Shown: positions 7,844-21,529 of the stretch, piece by piece | Position numbering within the stretch: position 1 is the first letter of the stretch | Layout: each line of letters opens with the position of its first letter | Source of the DNA: Streptomyces seoulensis | GTDB taxonomy: Bacteria > Actinomycetota > Actinomycetes > Streptomycetales > Streptomycetaceae | DNA: 64,000 bases | Assembly: GCF_022846655.1 (NCBI RefSeq) | Contig: NZ_AP025667.1 | Span: forward strand, 2,393,001 to 2,457,000 | Direction of reading: 5' to 3' | The notes under the pieces: model-generated | What the model was told of the DNA's origin: nothing | Seen by the model: the letters and a program-made list of their open reading frames with translations, nothing else | The model's database searches: none | Made by a program: the position numbers and the translations under genes

Positions 7844-9514
7844 CTACTCGCCGGACAGCACCGCCTGAGCCGCGGCCCGCGCCTCGTCGGCGCTGTCCGC
7901 GGTCCGCGCGGCGGCCGCCGCCCGCTCGCACTGCGCCAGCGTGTGCTTCGCCAGCGTCGCCCGCACGTAGGGGATCGACGCCGCACCCATCGACAAGGAG
8001 GTGACACCCAGACCCGTCAGCACACACGCCAGCACCGGGTCGGACGCGGCCTCACCGCACACCCCGCAGCTCTTGCCCTCGGCCCTCGCCGCCTCGGCGG
8101 ACAGCGCGACCAGGTCGAGCAGCGCGGGCTGCCACGGGTCCTGCAGCCGCGACACCGCACCCACCTGCCGGTCCGCCGCGAACGTGTACTGCGCGAGGTC
8201 ATTGGTGCCCAGCGACAGGAACTCGACCTCCCGCAGGATCGACCGCGCCCGCAGCGCCGCCGACGGGATCTCCACCATCGCGCCGTACTTCGCCCGCAGC
8301 CCCGCCTCACGGCAGGCGTCCGCGAACGCCTTGGCGTCGGCGCGGTCCGCCACCATGGGCGCCATGACCTCAAGGTGCACCGGCAGCCCCTCGGCGGCCT
8401 TCGCCAGCGCGGTCAGTTGCGTACGCAGGACCTCCGGGTGGTCGAGCAGCGTCCGCAGACCCCGCACACCGAGCGCCGGGTTCGGCTCGTCCGCCGGAGT
8501 CAGGAAGTCCAGCGGCTTGTCCGCGCCCGCGTCGAGCACCCGCACCACGACCCGGCCCTCGGGGAACGCCTCCAGCACCTGCCGGTAGGCCGTCACCTGC
8601 TTCTCCTCGGACGGCGCCTTCTTGCTGTCGTCGAGGAACAGGAACTCGGTACGGAACAGACCGACACCCTCGGCCCCGACCTCCAGCGCGGCCGGCACGT
8701 CCGCCGGACCGCCGATGTTGGCCAGCAGCGGCACCTTGTGCCCGTCGGCGGTCACACCGGGACCGCTCGACGCGGCCAGCGCCGCCTTCCGCTCCGCGGC
8801 GGCCGACTCCAGGCGGGTCGTCGTCTCCTCGCTCGGGTTCACGAAGATGTCGCCCGAGCTGCCGTCGACCGCGATCACCGTGCCCTCGGCCAGCTCACCC
8901 GCACCCGGCAGCGCGACCACGGCCGGTACCCCGAGAGCCCGCGCGAGGATGGCGCTGTGGCTGGTAGGCCCGCCCTCCTCGGTCACGAAACCGAGCACCA
9001 GCGCCGGGTCGAGCAGCGCGGTGTCGGCGGGAGCCAGATCGCGGGCCACCAGTACATAGGGGTGGTCGCTGTCCGGCACACCCGGCATGGGCACACCGAG
9101 CAGCCGCGCCACGATGCGGTTGCGCACGTCGTCCAGGTCGGCCACCCGCCCGGCCAGGTACTCACCGGCGTTGGCCAGCAGCTCGCGGTAGGCCGCGAAC
9201 GCGTCGTACACGGCGCGCTCGGCGGTGCTGCCCACGGTGATCCGCCGATCCACGTCGGCCATCAGCTCGGGGTCCTGGGCCATCAGGGCCTGGGCCTCCA
9301 GCACGTCCTGCGCCTCGCCGCCCGCCAGGTTGCCGCGTGCGGTCAGGTCGGCGGCCACGGCGTCCACGGCCTGCCGGGCGCGGCCCTGCTCGCGCTCCGC
9401 GTCCTGCGCCGGGTTCTGCTTGGCCGGCGGTTCGAGCACCGCAGTACCCATGTGCCTGACCTCGCCGATCGCCACACCGTGGCTCACACCGACGCCTCGC
9501 AGCGTTGTCTCCAT
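7844..9514 (-). CDS. ptsI: Phosphoenolpyruvate-protein phosphotransferase, enzyme I of the PTS
   Basis: Enzyme I autophosphorylates from phosphoenolpyruvate and passes phosphate to HPr, feeding all PTS sugar uptake. The protein is 556 residues. The phospho-histidine is His186 in GGPTSHSAILAR. The C-terminal PEP-binding barrel has GLFRTEFLF, SLGTNDLAQY and the catalytic cysteine in SCGVCGEAAS. The start at 9514 (METTLRG) is chosen because the family begins there; the frame runs 18 codons further upstream without homology. It lies 88 bases after crr on the same strand, forming the crr-ptsI operon typical of Streptomyces. ptsH is not in this window. Confidence 0.96.
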   Translation of the reverse strand: METTLRGVGVSHGVAIGEVRHMGTAVLEPPAKQNPAQDAEREQGRARQAVDAVAADLTARGNLAGGEAQDVLEAQALMAQDPELMADVDRRITVGSTAERAVYDAFAAYRELLANAGEYLAGRVADLDDVRNRIVARLLGVPMPGVPDSDHPYVLVARDLAPADTALLDPALVLGFVTEEGGPTSHSAILARALGVPAVVALPGAGELAEGTVIAVDGSSGDIFVNPSEETTTRLESAAAERKAALAASSGPGVTADGHKVPLLANIGGPADVPAALEVGAEGVGLFRTEFLFLDDSKKAPSEEKQVTAYRQVLEAFPEGRVVVRVLDAGADKPLDFLTPADEPNPALGVRGLRTLLDHPEVLRTQLTALAKAAEGLPVHLEVMAPMVADRADAKAFADACREAGLRAKYGAMVEIPSAALRARSILREVEFLSLGTNDLAQYTFAADRQVGAVSRLQDPWQPALLDLVALSAEAARAEGKSCGVCGEAASDPVLACVLTGLGVTSLSMGAASIPYVRATLAKHTLAQCERAAAAARTADSADEARAAAQAVLSGE

Positions 9515-9602
9515 CTCACCGTCTCCGCTAATGCGGCGGCCCCCGCCGCCGCGTTGGTTGTCGTACACACCGTCGGACGGCCGCGCCGTCCGGACCAGGA
9601 GA

Positions 9603-10052
9603 TCAGGACCAGGAGAAGAGACTGTCGCCGGTCTTCACGTCGCCGCTCTCGCACAGCTCGGCGAGGGACTCGGCCGTGGCCTCGAGTGCGACGACGGGGC
9701 AGATGGGGGACTTGCCGGCGGCCTCGACCGCGGCGGGGTCCCAGCGCACGACGGCCTGGCCGCGCGTGACGGTGTCCCCCTTGTTGACGAGCAGCTCGAA
9801 GCCCTGGCCGTTGAGCTGGACCGTGTCGATACCGAGGTGCACGAGCACACCGTGCCCCTGCTCGTCGACCACGACGAAGGCGTGCGGGTGCAGGGAGACG
9901 ACGACGCCGTCCACGGGAGACACCACCTCGGAGGGCTCACGTACGGGGTCGATCGCGGTACCGGGGCCGACCATGGCCCCGGAGAAGACCGGATCGGGCA
10001 CGTTGGCCAGTCCGATGGCGCGTCCGGCGAGGGGGGACGTCACGGTGGTCAT
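9603..10052 (-). CDS. crr: PTS EIIA component, glucose-type (Crr)
   Basis: This 149-residue single-domain EIIA accepts phosphate from HPr and passes it to EIIB domains. The phosphorylated histidine is His72 in VLVHLGIDTVQL and the partner histidine is His57 in PHAFVVV, matching the E. coli pair His75/His90. In streptomycetes Crr mainly serves N-acetylglucosamine uptake, and its gene is controlled by the GntR repressor DasR. A consensus-like dre site lies 55 bases upstream of the ATG. The gene is first in the crr-ptsI operon. Confidence 0.96.
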   Translation of the reverse strand: MTTVTSPLAGRAIGLANVPDPVFSGAMVGPGTAIDPVREPSEVVSPVDGVVVSLHPHAFVVVDEQGHGVLVHLGIDTVQLNGQGFELLVNKGDTVTRGQAVVRWDPAAVEAAGKSPICPVVALEATAESLAELCESGDVKTGDSLFSWS

Positions 10053-10106
10053 GGGGGGCCTCCCGATGAGTGGGGTAGTGGCGGTTCCCCAGAGAAGTTA
10101 GCAGCT

Positions 10107-10122
10107 AGTGGTCTAGACCACC
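10107..10122. promoter_or_regulatory. DasR-responsive element (dre) upstream of crr
   Basis: AGTGGTCTAGACCACC contains the 14-base perfect palindrome GTGGTCTAGACCAC (10108-10121), the known core of DasR operators (A-C/A-TGGTCTAGACCA-C/G-T). DasR is a GntR repressor released by glucosamine-6-phosphate and links amino-sugar supply to PTS expression and development. The position, 55-70 bases upstream of the crr ATG, fits promoter occlusion. The operon faces away from the rRNA genes. Confidence 0.93.
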
Positions 10123-10627
10123 ATCCTCGGGGGTTTGCGTCATCGCCAGGACTTGTGTACAGTCATCGTCCTGCCTGAGACCGGGCGGCGCGACAGCGCG
10201 CTCACCCTCGGCAGCACCCAAACTCGTCAGATCCTAACTCGGGATCAGTTCTCGCATGCTTGCGAACGACTGGTCAGGGACACGGAAAAACCCTGCTAGA
10301 GTTTGAACCGCCGGAAAGGGAAACGCGAAAGCGAGAACCTGGAAAGCACCGAGGAAATCGGATCGGAAAACGATCTGATAGAGTCGGAAACACCGAAGGG
10401 AAGCCCGGAGGAAAGCCCGAGAGGGTGAGTACAAAGGAAGCGACCGTTCCTTGAGAACTCAACAGCGTGCCAAAAATCAACGCCAGATATGTTGATACCC
10501 CGTCTCCGGTCATCACGACCGGGACGAGGTTCCTTTGAAATAAACACAGCGAGGACGCTGTGAACCATCGGACTATTCCTCCGGTGGTTCCGCTCTCGTG
10601 TGTGTGCACCGGATTACCGGTAAACAT
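10123..10627 (+). promoter_or_regulatory. rRNA operon promoter and leader region
   Basis: About 500 bases without a protein gene, poorer in GC than the flanks. Two TAGAGT -10 hexamers lie at 10297-10302 and 10379-10384, 82 bases apart and each followed by a similar GGAAA-rich stretch, so at least two tandem promoters are likely; the -35 boxes are weak, as is usual for streptomycete rrn promoters. A hairpin AAGGAA/TTCCTT (10434-10452) precedes TTGAGAACTCAACA at about 10451-10464, which resembles the actinobacterial boxA-type antitermination element. ORFs read through this region are not genes. Confidence 0.8.
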
Positions 10628-15567
<4,940 letters not shown>

Positions 15568-15654
15568 AGTTGCTCGCGTCCACTGTGTTGGTTCTGAAAC
15601 CACGAACAGCATCCATGTGCCACACATGGGTTTTGGCTGAAACAGTTTCATAGT

Positions 15655-15774
15655 GTTTCGGTGGTCATAGCGTGAGGGAAACGCCCGGTTACATTCCGAA
15701 CCCGGAAGCTAAGCCTCACAGCGCCGATGGTACTGCAGGGGGGACCCTGTGGGAGAGTAGGACGCCGCCGAACT
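15655..15774 (+). rRNA. rrf: 5S ribosomal RNA
   Basis: The 120-base gene begins GTTTCGGTGGTCATAGCG and contains the conserved CCGAACCCGGAAGCTAAG and GTACTGCAGGGG segments. It follows 23S by about 87 bases and is the last gene of the operon. Confidence 0.96.
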
Positions 15775-15782
15775 CCTTTTAC

Positions 15783-15826
15783 AGCTCCGGCTCTTGGGCA
15801 TACAGCCCGAGAGCCGGAGCTTTTTT
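15783..15826 (+). terminator. rRNA operon intrinsic terminator
   Basis: AGCTCCGGCTCT pairs perfectly with AGAGCCGGAGCT; an inner GGGC/GCCC extends the stem, and a T6 run follows (15821-15826). It is the best classical rho-independent terminator in the window. Confidence 0.95.
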
Positions 15827-15882
15827 GCGTTGCGGTAGGGTCAGGGTGCATTGTCGGCACTTTTCGTACAGGAGGCTTCCGG

Positions 15883-16515
15883 GTGGAGGTCCAGGAGACC
15901 CGCGTCCAGACGGACCGGGTCCTCACCATCCCCAACATCCTCAGCATGGCTCGGCTTGCCGGTGTCCCTCTGTTCCTGTGGCTGATCCTCAGGCCGGAGT
16001 TCGGAGGCCCCAAGAGCGATGGTTGGGCTCTCCTGGTCCTGGCACTGAGCGGAGTCAGCGACTATCTGGACGGCAAGCTCGCCCGGCGCTGGAACCAGGT
16101 CAGCAGCCTCGGCCGGCTGCTCGATCCCGCCGCGGACCGGCTCTATGTCCTTTCCACGCTCCTCGGCCTCACCTGGCGCGAGATCCTGCCGCTCTGGCTG
16201 ACCGCCCTGCTGCTGGCCCGTGAACTGGTTCTCCTGGTGATGGTCGGTATCCTCCGGCGGCACGGCTATCCGCCGCCCCAGGTGAACTTCCTCGGCAAGG
16301 CGGCCACCTTCAACCTGATGTATGCCTTCCCGTTGCTGCTGCTCAGCGACGGAAGCGGTTGGATCGCGTCACTGGCCGCTGTTTTCGGATGGGCGTTCGC
16401 CGGATGGGGTACAACCCTGTATTGGTGGGCAGGAGTGCTCTATATGGTCCAGGTCCGCCGTCTGGTGCGCGCGGACGCGTTGGCCGACGGAACTCCGCGA
16501 TCGTCCATGACGTGA
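15883..16515 (+). CDS. CDP-alcohol phosphatidyltransferase, probable cardiolipin synthase (ClsS-type)
   Basis: This 210-residue integral membrane enzyme carries the full CDP-alcohol phosphotransferase signature D-x2-D-G-x2-A-R-x8-G-x3-D-x3-D: Asp60, Asp63, Gly64, Ala67-Arg68, Gly77, Asp81 and Asp85. About six membrane segments are visible. In S. coelicolor the equivalent gene in this neighbourhood (SCO1389, recalled) is the eukaryote-like cardiolipin synthase, joining PG with CDP-diacylglycerol; mycobacteria carry pgsA2 at the matching place. PG-phosphate synthase remains possible. The GTG at 15883 follows AGGAGG at ideal spacing; the frame is open further upstream into 5S and is rejected there. 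It is the first gene after the rRNA terminator. Confidence 0.85.
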   Translation: MEVQETRVQTDRVLTIPNILSMARLAGVPLFLWLILRPEFGGPKSDGWALLVLALSGVSDYLDGKLARRWNQVSSLGRLLDPAADRLYVLSTLLGLTWREILPLWLTALLLARELVLLVMVGILRRHGYPPPQVNFLGKAATFNLMYAFPLLLLSDGSGWIASLAAVFGWAFAGWGTTLYWWAGVLYMVQVRRLVRADALADGTPRSSMT

Positions 16516-16606
16516 CGCTTCGATGGCCCGCGACGCGAAAGTGCGGGACAATCTGGACGGGTGAAGTCGGCTAGACCGTCGTCTCTTCGAGGAGGACGCT
16601 TCCGAC

Positions 16607-19102
16607 ATGAAGGCCGTCGTGATGGCCGGAGGCGAAGGCACACGCCTGCGCCCCATGACCTCTAGCATGCCCAAGCCGCTCCTGCCCGTGGTCAACCGCC
16701 CGATCATGGAGCATGTGCTCAGGTTGCTCAAAAAGCATGGGCTCAACGAGACCGTGGTCACCGTGCAGTTCCTGGCGTCTCTCGTCAAGAACTACTTCGG
16801 AGACGGCGAAGAGCTCGGTATGGAGCTCACGTATGCCAATGAGGAGAAGCCACTCGGTACCGCCGGAAGCGTCAAGAACGCCGAGGACGCGCTGAAGGAC
16901 GACGCTTTCCTCGTCATTTCCGGTGACGCCCTTACGGACTTCGACCTCACCGAGCTGATCAACTTCCACAAGGAGAAGGGAGCCATGGTCACGGTCTGCC
17001 TGACCAGGGTCCCCAATCCGCTGGAGTTCGGCATCACCATCGTCGACGAGGAGGGCAAGGTCGAGCGCTTCCTCGAGAAGCCGACCTGGGGCCAGGTCTT
17101 CTCCGACACGGTGAACACGGGCATCTATGTGATGGAGCCCGAGGTGTTCGACTACGTCGATCCCGATGTCCCCGTCGACTGGTCGGGAGATGTCTTCCCC
17201 CAGTTGATGAAGGAAGGCAAGCCCATCTACGGCTACATCGCCGAGGGCTACTGGGAGGACGTCGGCACCCACGAGAGCTATGTGAAGGCCCAGGCCGACG
17301 TTCTCGAGGGCAAGGTCGACGTCGACATCGACGGATTCGAGATCTCGCCCGGCGTCTGGGTGGCCGAGGGTGCCGAGGTGCACCCCGACGCGGTGCTGCG
17401 CGGGCCGCTCTACATCGGCGACTACGCCAAGGTCGAGGCGGGCGCGGAAATACGCGAGCACTCCGTCGTCGGCTCCAACGTGGTCGTCAAGAGCGGTGCC
17501 TTCCTGCACAAGGCCGTCGTCGCGGACAACGTGTACGTCGGGCAGCAGAGCAATCTCCGTGGCTGCGTGATCGGCAAGAACACCGACATCATGCGGGCCG
17601 CGCGGATCGAGGACGGCGCGGTCATCGGTGACGAGTGCCTGATCGGCGAGGAGTCGATCATCCAGGGCAACGTCCGGGTGTACCCGTTCAAGACCATCGA
17701 GGCCGGCGCGTTCGTCAACACCTCCGTCATCTGGGAATCCAGAGGGCAGGCGCACCTCTTCGGGGCGCGCGGGGTGACCGGCATCCTGAACGTGGAGATC
17801 ACGCCGGAGCTGGCCGTACGGCTGGCCGGCGCGTACGCCACCACCCTGAAGAAGGGCACCACGGTCACCACGGCCCGTGACCACTCCCGAGGCGCCCGTG
17901 CGCTCAAGCGTGCGGTGATCTCGGCCCTCCAGGCCAGCGCGATCGACGTACGCGACCTGGAGAACGTGCCGCTGCCCGTGGCCCGGCAGCAGACGGCGCG
18001 CGGCAGCTCCGGCGGCATCATGATCCGGACCTCGCCGGGTGTGCCGGACTCCGTGGACATCATGTTCTTCGACCCCAAGGGCGCGGACCTCTCCCAGGGC
18101 AGCCAGCGCAAGCTGGACCGGGTCTTCGCCCGGCAGGAGTACCGGCGGGCGTTCCCCGGCGAGATCGGTGACCTGTACTTCCCGTCCAGCGTCTACGACT
18201 CCTACACCGGGTCGCTGCTGCGCAACGTCGACACGACGGGGATCGCCGAGTCCGGACTGAAGGTCGTCGTCGATGCCTCCAACGGCAGCGCCGGTCTGGT
18301 GCTGCCCAGCCTGCTCGGCAAGCTCGGCGTGGACTCGCTGACCATCAACCCCGGTCTGGACGAGTCCCGGCCCACCGAGACCGTCGAGATGCGGCGCAAG
18401 GGTCTGGAGCGGCTCGGCGAGATCGTGGCGTCCTCCGGGGCGGCCTTCGGCGTGCGGTTCGATCCCGTCGGCGAGCGGCTGTCGCTCGTGGACGAGAAGG
18501 GCCGCATCATCGAGGACGACCGGGCACTGCTGGTGATGCTCGACCTGGTGGCCGCCGAGCGGCGCAGCGGGCGGGTGGCGCTGCCGGTGACCACGACCCG
18601 GATCGCGGAGCAGGTGGCCGCGTACCACGGCACGCAGGTCGAGTGGACCACCACGTCGCCGGACGACCTGACGCGCGTGGGCGGCGAAGAGGGCACCATC
18701 TTCGGCGGCGACGGCATGGGCGGCTTCATCGTCCCCGAGTTCAGCAGCGTCTACGACGGTACAGCCGCGTTCGTGCGGCTGATCGGGCTGGTGGCGCGCA
18801 CCCAGCTCACGCTGAGCCAGATCGACGCCCGGATTCCCCGGGCCCACGTCCTCAAGCGGGACCTGGCGACGCCGTGGGCGGTCAAGGGTCTGGTCATGCG
18901 CAGCGTGGTCGAGGCGGCCGGCGACCGGTCCGTCGACACGACGGACGGTGTGCGGGTCGTGGAGAGCGACGGGCGCTGGGTGATGGTCCTGCCCGACCCG
19001 GCCGAGGCGGTCACCCACCTGTGGGCGGAGGGACCGGACGACGCCTCCGCGCAGGCCCTGCTGGACGAGTGGTCGGCCGTGGTGGACAGCGCCGGACGCT
19101 GA
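16607..19102 (+). CDS. Mannose-1-phosphate guanylyltransferase fused to a degenerate phosphomannomutase domain
   Basis: The 831-residue protein has three parts. Residues 1-235 form a nucleotidyltransferase with the signature [11 protein letters not shown] and the metal site SGDALTDFD (about 105-113). Residues 240-375 form left-handed beta-helix hexapeptide repeats. Residues about 380-815 form an alpha-D-phosphohexomutase-like region. The mutase part is unusual: the phosphoserine loop, normally TASHNP, reads RTSPGV (Ser476 kept, His-Asn lost), and the metal loop, normally DxDxDR, reads DPVGER (619-624), keeping only the first Asp. The mutase activity is therefore doubtful and the domain may be regulatory or structural. 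The enzyme likely makes GDP-mannose for glycans and protein mannosylation, but the nucleotide is not proved by sequence. Confidence 0.85.
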   Translation: MKAVVMAGGEGTRLRPMTSSMPKPLLPVVNRPIMEHVLRLLKKHGLNETVVTVQFLASLVKNYFGDGEELGMELTYANEEKPLGTAGSVKNAEDALKDDAFLVISGDALTDFDLTELINFHKEKGAMVTVCLTRVPNPLEFGITIVDEEGKVERFLEKPTWGQVFSDTVNTGIYVMEPEVFDYVDPDVPVDWSGDVFPQLMKEGKPIYGYIAEGYWEDVGTHESYVKAQADVLEGKVDVDIDGFEISPGVWVAEGAEVHPDAVLRGPLYIGDYAKVEAGAEIREHSVVGSNVVVKSGAFLHKAVVADNVYVGQQSNLRGCVIGKNTDIMRAARIEDGAVIGDECLIGEESIIQGNVRVYPFKTIEAGAFVNTSVIWESRGQAHLFGARGVTGILNVEITPELAVRLAGAYATTLKKGTTVTTARDHSRGARALKRAVISALQASAIDVRDLENVPLPVARQQTARGSSGGIMIRTSPGVPDSVDIMFFDPKGADLSQGSQRKLDRVFARQEYRRAFPGEIGDLYFPSSVYDSYTGSLLRNVDTTGIAESGLKVVVDASNGSAGLVLPSLLGKLGVDSLTINPGLDESRPTETVEMRRKGLERLGEIVASSGAAFGVRFDPVGERLSLVDEKGRIIEDDRALLVMLDLVAAERRSGRVALPVTTTRIAEQVAAYHGTQVEWTTTSPDDLTRVGGEEGTIFGGDGMGGFIVPEFSSVYDGTAAFVRLIGLVARTQLTLSQIDARIPRAHVLKRDLATPWAVKGLVMRSVVEAAGDRSVDTTDGVRVVESDGRWVMVLPDPAEAVTHLWAEGPDDASAQALLDEWSAVVDSAGR

Positions 19103-19124
19103 TCCCTAGAACGCACCGACGTGG

Positions 19125-19155
19125 CGGACGGCGCCCCCGCCAGGGGCGCCGTCCG
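19125..19155. terminator. Hairpin after the guanylyltransferase fusion gene
   Basis: CGGACGGCGCCCC (19125-19137) pairs perfectly with GGGGCGCCGTCCG (19143-19155), leaving a five-base loop. There is no T-tract. It separates the fusion gene from the DUF881 operon. Confidence 0.75.
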
Positions 19156-19202
19156 GCACGTGTACGGGGCTCGTTCGAAGGCATCGCTCGCGGCATGCGA
19201 CG

Positions 19203-20123
19203 ATGTGCGGCATGCCGCAGCAACCCCCCGTTCGGAGCAGCCCCGCGCGGCCGAGGCGTCCGGACGCCTCCATGTCGTTGATCACCAACGTCATGGACCA
19301 CAGCCTCGACGACGGGTACGCCGAGGCAGCCGCCCGCAAGGAGGCCCTCGGCGAGGGCGGCCTGCCGAAGACGCTGCGCGCCAAGCTGGGCCTGGCGGGC
19401 GGACTGGTGCTCGCGGCCCTGGTGGTGACGGTCGGTGCGGCGCAGGCGCATGTCACGGCCCCGGTCGTGGCCAAGGAGCGCCAGGAGCTGATCGACCGCA
19501 TCGACCGGGAGACCGCCGCCGCCGACAAGCTGGAGAGCGGTGTCGACCGGCTCCGCGAGGAGGTCGGCGCGCGGCAGCGGTCGGCGCTGCGGGAGGCCGG
19601 GGGCAGTCAGGCGGACCTGGTCGGTCTGCTGTCCGGTGCCACCGCGGTGCACGGGCCCGGTGTGAGGCTCGTGGTGAACGACGCCAAGGAGTCGAGCGCC
19701 GGAGACGGCACCAACCCGCGTGAGTCAGCCGGTTTCTCCGACACCGGGCGGGTGCGCGACCGGGACATGCAGCGCGTGGTCAACGGGCTGTGGGCGTCCG
19801 GCGCCGAGGCGGTGTCCATCAATGGGCAGCGGCTGACCGCCCTGTCCGCGATCAGGGCCGCGGGTGACGCGATACTGGTCGACAACAGGCCGCTGGTACC
19901 GCCGTACACGGTGCTGGCGGTGGGGGACGGGCAACGGTTCAGCACCAGGTTCCAGAACAGCGCCGACGGACTGTATCTGCACGCGCTCCAGGACAACTTC
20001 GGTATCCGCACCGCCATCTCCGCGGAGGGCGACGTCCGGTTGCCCGCCGCACCGAGTGTGATCGTACGAACAGCAAGGCCGAGCGCCGAGCAGGCCGAGA
20101 AGACTGAGAAGGGCACATCGTGA
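19203..20123 (+). CDS. DUF881 family membrane-anchored protein 1
   Basis: This 306-residue protein has an N-terminal cytoplasmic tail, one membrane segment (GLAGGLVLAALVVTVGAA), a coiled-coil stretch (VAKERQELIDRIDRE and following) and a C-terminal DUF881 domain outside the membrane. Homologues in Bacillus (YlxW) sit next to division genes, and the mycobacterial relative is Rv1823. Function is unknown; a role in cell envelope or division is inferred from neighbours. The ATG at 19212 is an alternative start. Its stop overlaps the next gene by four bases (GTGA), so translation is coupled. Confidence 0.85.
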   Translation: MCGMPQQPPVRSSPARPRRPDASMSLITNVMDHSLDDGYAEAAARKEALGEGGLPKTLRAKLGLAGGLVLAALVVTVGAAQAHVTAPVVAKERQELIDRIDRETAAADKLESGVDRLREEVGARQRSALREAGGSQADLVGLLSGATAVHGPGVRLVVNDAKESSAGDGTNPRESAGFSDTGRVRDRDMQRVVNGLWASGAEAVSINGQRLTALSAIRAAGDAILVDNRPLVPPYTVLAVGDGQRFSTRFQNSADGLYLHALQDNFGIRTAISAEGDVRLPAAPSVIVRTARPSAEQAEKTEKGTS

Positions 20124-20452
20124 TCGCCGTACTGGGCCTCGTCGTGGGAGTGGTGGCCGGACTGTTGGTCCGGCCCGAGGTTCCGGCGGTCGTCGAGCCG
20201 TATCTGCCCATCGCCGTCGTGGCGGCGCTGGACGCCGTGTTCGGCGGTCTTCGGGCGATGCTCGACGGCATCTTCGACGACAAGGTCTTCGTGGTGTCGT
20301 TCCTGTCGAACGTGGTCGTGGCCGCGCTGATCGTGTTCCTGGGCGACGAGCTGGGCGTGGGCGCGCAGTTGTCCACGGGCGTCGTCGTGGTCCTGGGCAT
20401 CCGGATCTTCTCCAACGCCGCCGCGATCCGGCGCCACGTCTTCCGGGCGTGA
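20120..20452 (+). CDS. sbp: Small basic protein (Sbp/DUF1290 family)
   Basis: This 110-residue membrane protein has three hydrophobic segments separated by the conserved VPAVVEPYLPIAVVAALDAVFGG region, as in Bacillus Sbp/YlxX and mycobacterial Rv1824. The gene is placed between two DUF881 genes and overlaps both by four bases, so the three are translationally coupled and probably form one complex. Molecular function is not established. The start is GTG. Confidence 0.88.
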   Translation: MIAVLGLVVGVVAGLLVRPEVPAVVEPYLPIAVVAALDAVFGGLRAMLDGIFDDKVFVVSFLSNVVVAALIVFLGDELGVGAQLSTGVVVVLGIRIFSNAAAIRRHVFRA

Positions 20453-21339
20453 GCGCGATGAGCGAGAAGGACGAGCGGCCGGAGAACGGGCTGCGCAAGG
20501 AACTGCCCGCGGAGGTGCCGCCCAAGGCCCCCGAGCCCGCCCCGGCACCCGCACCCGCGCCGGCGCCCACGCCCGCCCCCGAGCCCGCGCCGGCCCCGCA
20601 GCCCGACGAGCCGCAGCTCACCGGGCGTCAGCGGCTGGTGGACGGTCTCTGGCCGCCCCGGCTGACGCGTGCGCAACTCATCGTGGCGCTGCTGCTCTTC
20701 GGCCTCGGTTTCGGGCTGGCGGTGCAGGTGGCGTCCAACAGCGACGGCGACAGCGCGCTGCGCGGGGCACGCCAGGAGGATCTGGTCCGCATCCTCGATG
20801 AACTGGATGACCGTACTCAGCGTCTTGAGGACGAGAAGCAGGGTCTCGAGAAGCAGCGCCAGGAGCTGCAGAGCAGTTCGGACCAGGCCGCCGAGGCGCG
20901 CAGGCAGACCGCCGAGAAGGAGCGCCAACTCGGCGTGCTCGCGGGCACCGTGGCGGCCACGGGGCCCGGTATCACCATGACCGTCCAGGACACGAAGGGA
21001 GCCGTCGAGTCCGACATGCTGCTCGACGCGATCCAGGAGCTGCGCGCGGCCGGTGCCGAGGCGATACAGGTCAATGGGGTGCGCGTGGTGGCGAACACGT
21101 ACTTGGCGGACTCCGGCGGTAGCGTCGCGGTCGACGGGAACAAGATCAACGCCCCTTATCGTTTCAAGGTCATCGGCAAGCCGCAGGACCTGGAACCGGC
21201 GTTGAACATCCCTGGAGGCGTGGTGCAGAGCTTGGAGAAGGAGCAGGCCACGGTGAGTGTGGAGCGCTCGGACAAGATCGTCGTGGACGCCTTGCGGCAG
21301 GCGAAGCAGCCTGACTACGCTCGGTCGTCCTCCCGGTGA
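20449..21339 (+). CDS. DUF881 family membrane-anchored protein 2
   Basis: A 296-residue paralogue of the first DUF881 protein. It has a long Pro-Ala-rich cytoplasmic tail (alternating P-A from about residue 24 to 47), one membrane segment (LIVALLLFGLGFGLAVQV), a clear coiled coil (about 105-160, with EDEKQGLEKQRQELQ) and a DUF881 domain. The proline-rich tail is a likely docking arm. The GTG start overlaps the sbp stop. It is the last gene of the DUF881-Sbp-DUF881 unit; the mycobacterial counterpart is Rv1825. In mycobacteria gcvH follows, but here the next gene is the FHA gene. Confidence 0.86.
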   Translation: MSAMSEKDERPENGLRKELPAEVPPKAPEPAPAPAPAPAPTPAPEPAPAPQPDEPQLTGRQRLVDGLWPPRLTRAQLIVALLLFGLGFGLAVQVASNSDGDSALRGARQEDLVRILDELDDRTQRLEDEKQGLEKQRQELQSSSDQAAEARRQTAEKERQLGVLAGTVAATGPGITMTVQDTKGAVESDMLLDAIQELRAAGAEAIQVNGVRVVANTYLADSGGSVAVDGNKINAPYRFKVIGKPQDLEPALNIPGGVVQSLEKEQATVSVERSDKIVVDALRQAKQPDYARSSSR

Positions 21340-21529
21340 ACCGGCGGTGCATGGGCGGCGTCGGGCGGGGGCATGAGGTTGCGGGGGGTCGCCGCACCGA
21401 AGGGGTGGTGCGTGGTGGAAACTGTCGGGTGGATACGGACGTTGTGAAGATGTCCGGATCGGTCGGTGTAGGCATTCTGGGTTCGTCCTGCCCCACGGGC
21501 GGGTCTGTTTCGGTCAAGGGGAATCGCCC

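Noticed and set aside
7943-9769. 608-codon plus-strand frame across ptsI and crr
   Set aside because: Antisense shadow of ptsI, with low-complexity His/Arg composition.
16571-19018. 815-codon minus-strand frame opposite the guanylyltransferase fusion
   Set aside because: Exact antisense of a well-supported gene; residue composition is not protein-like.
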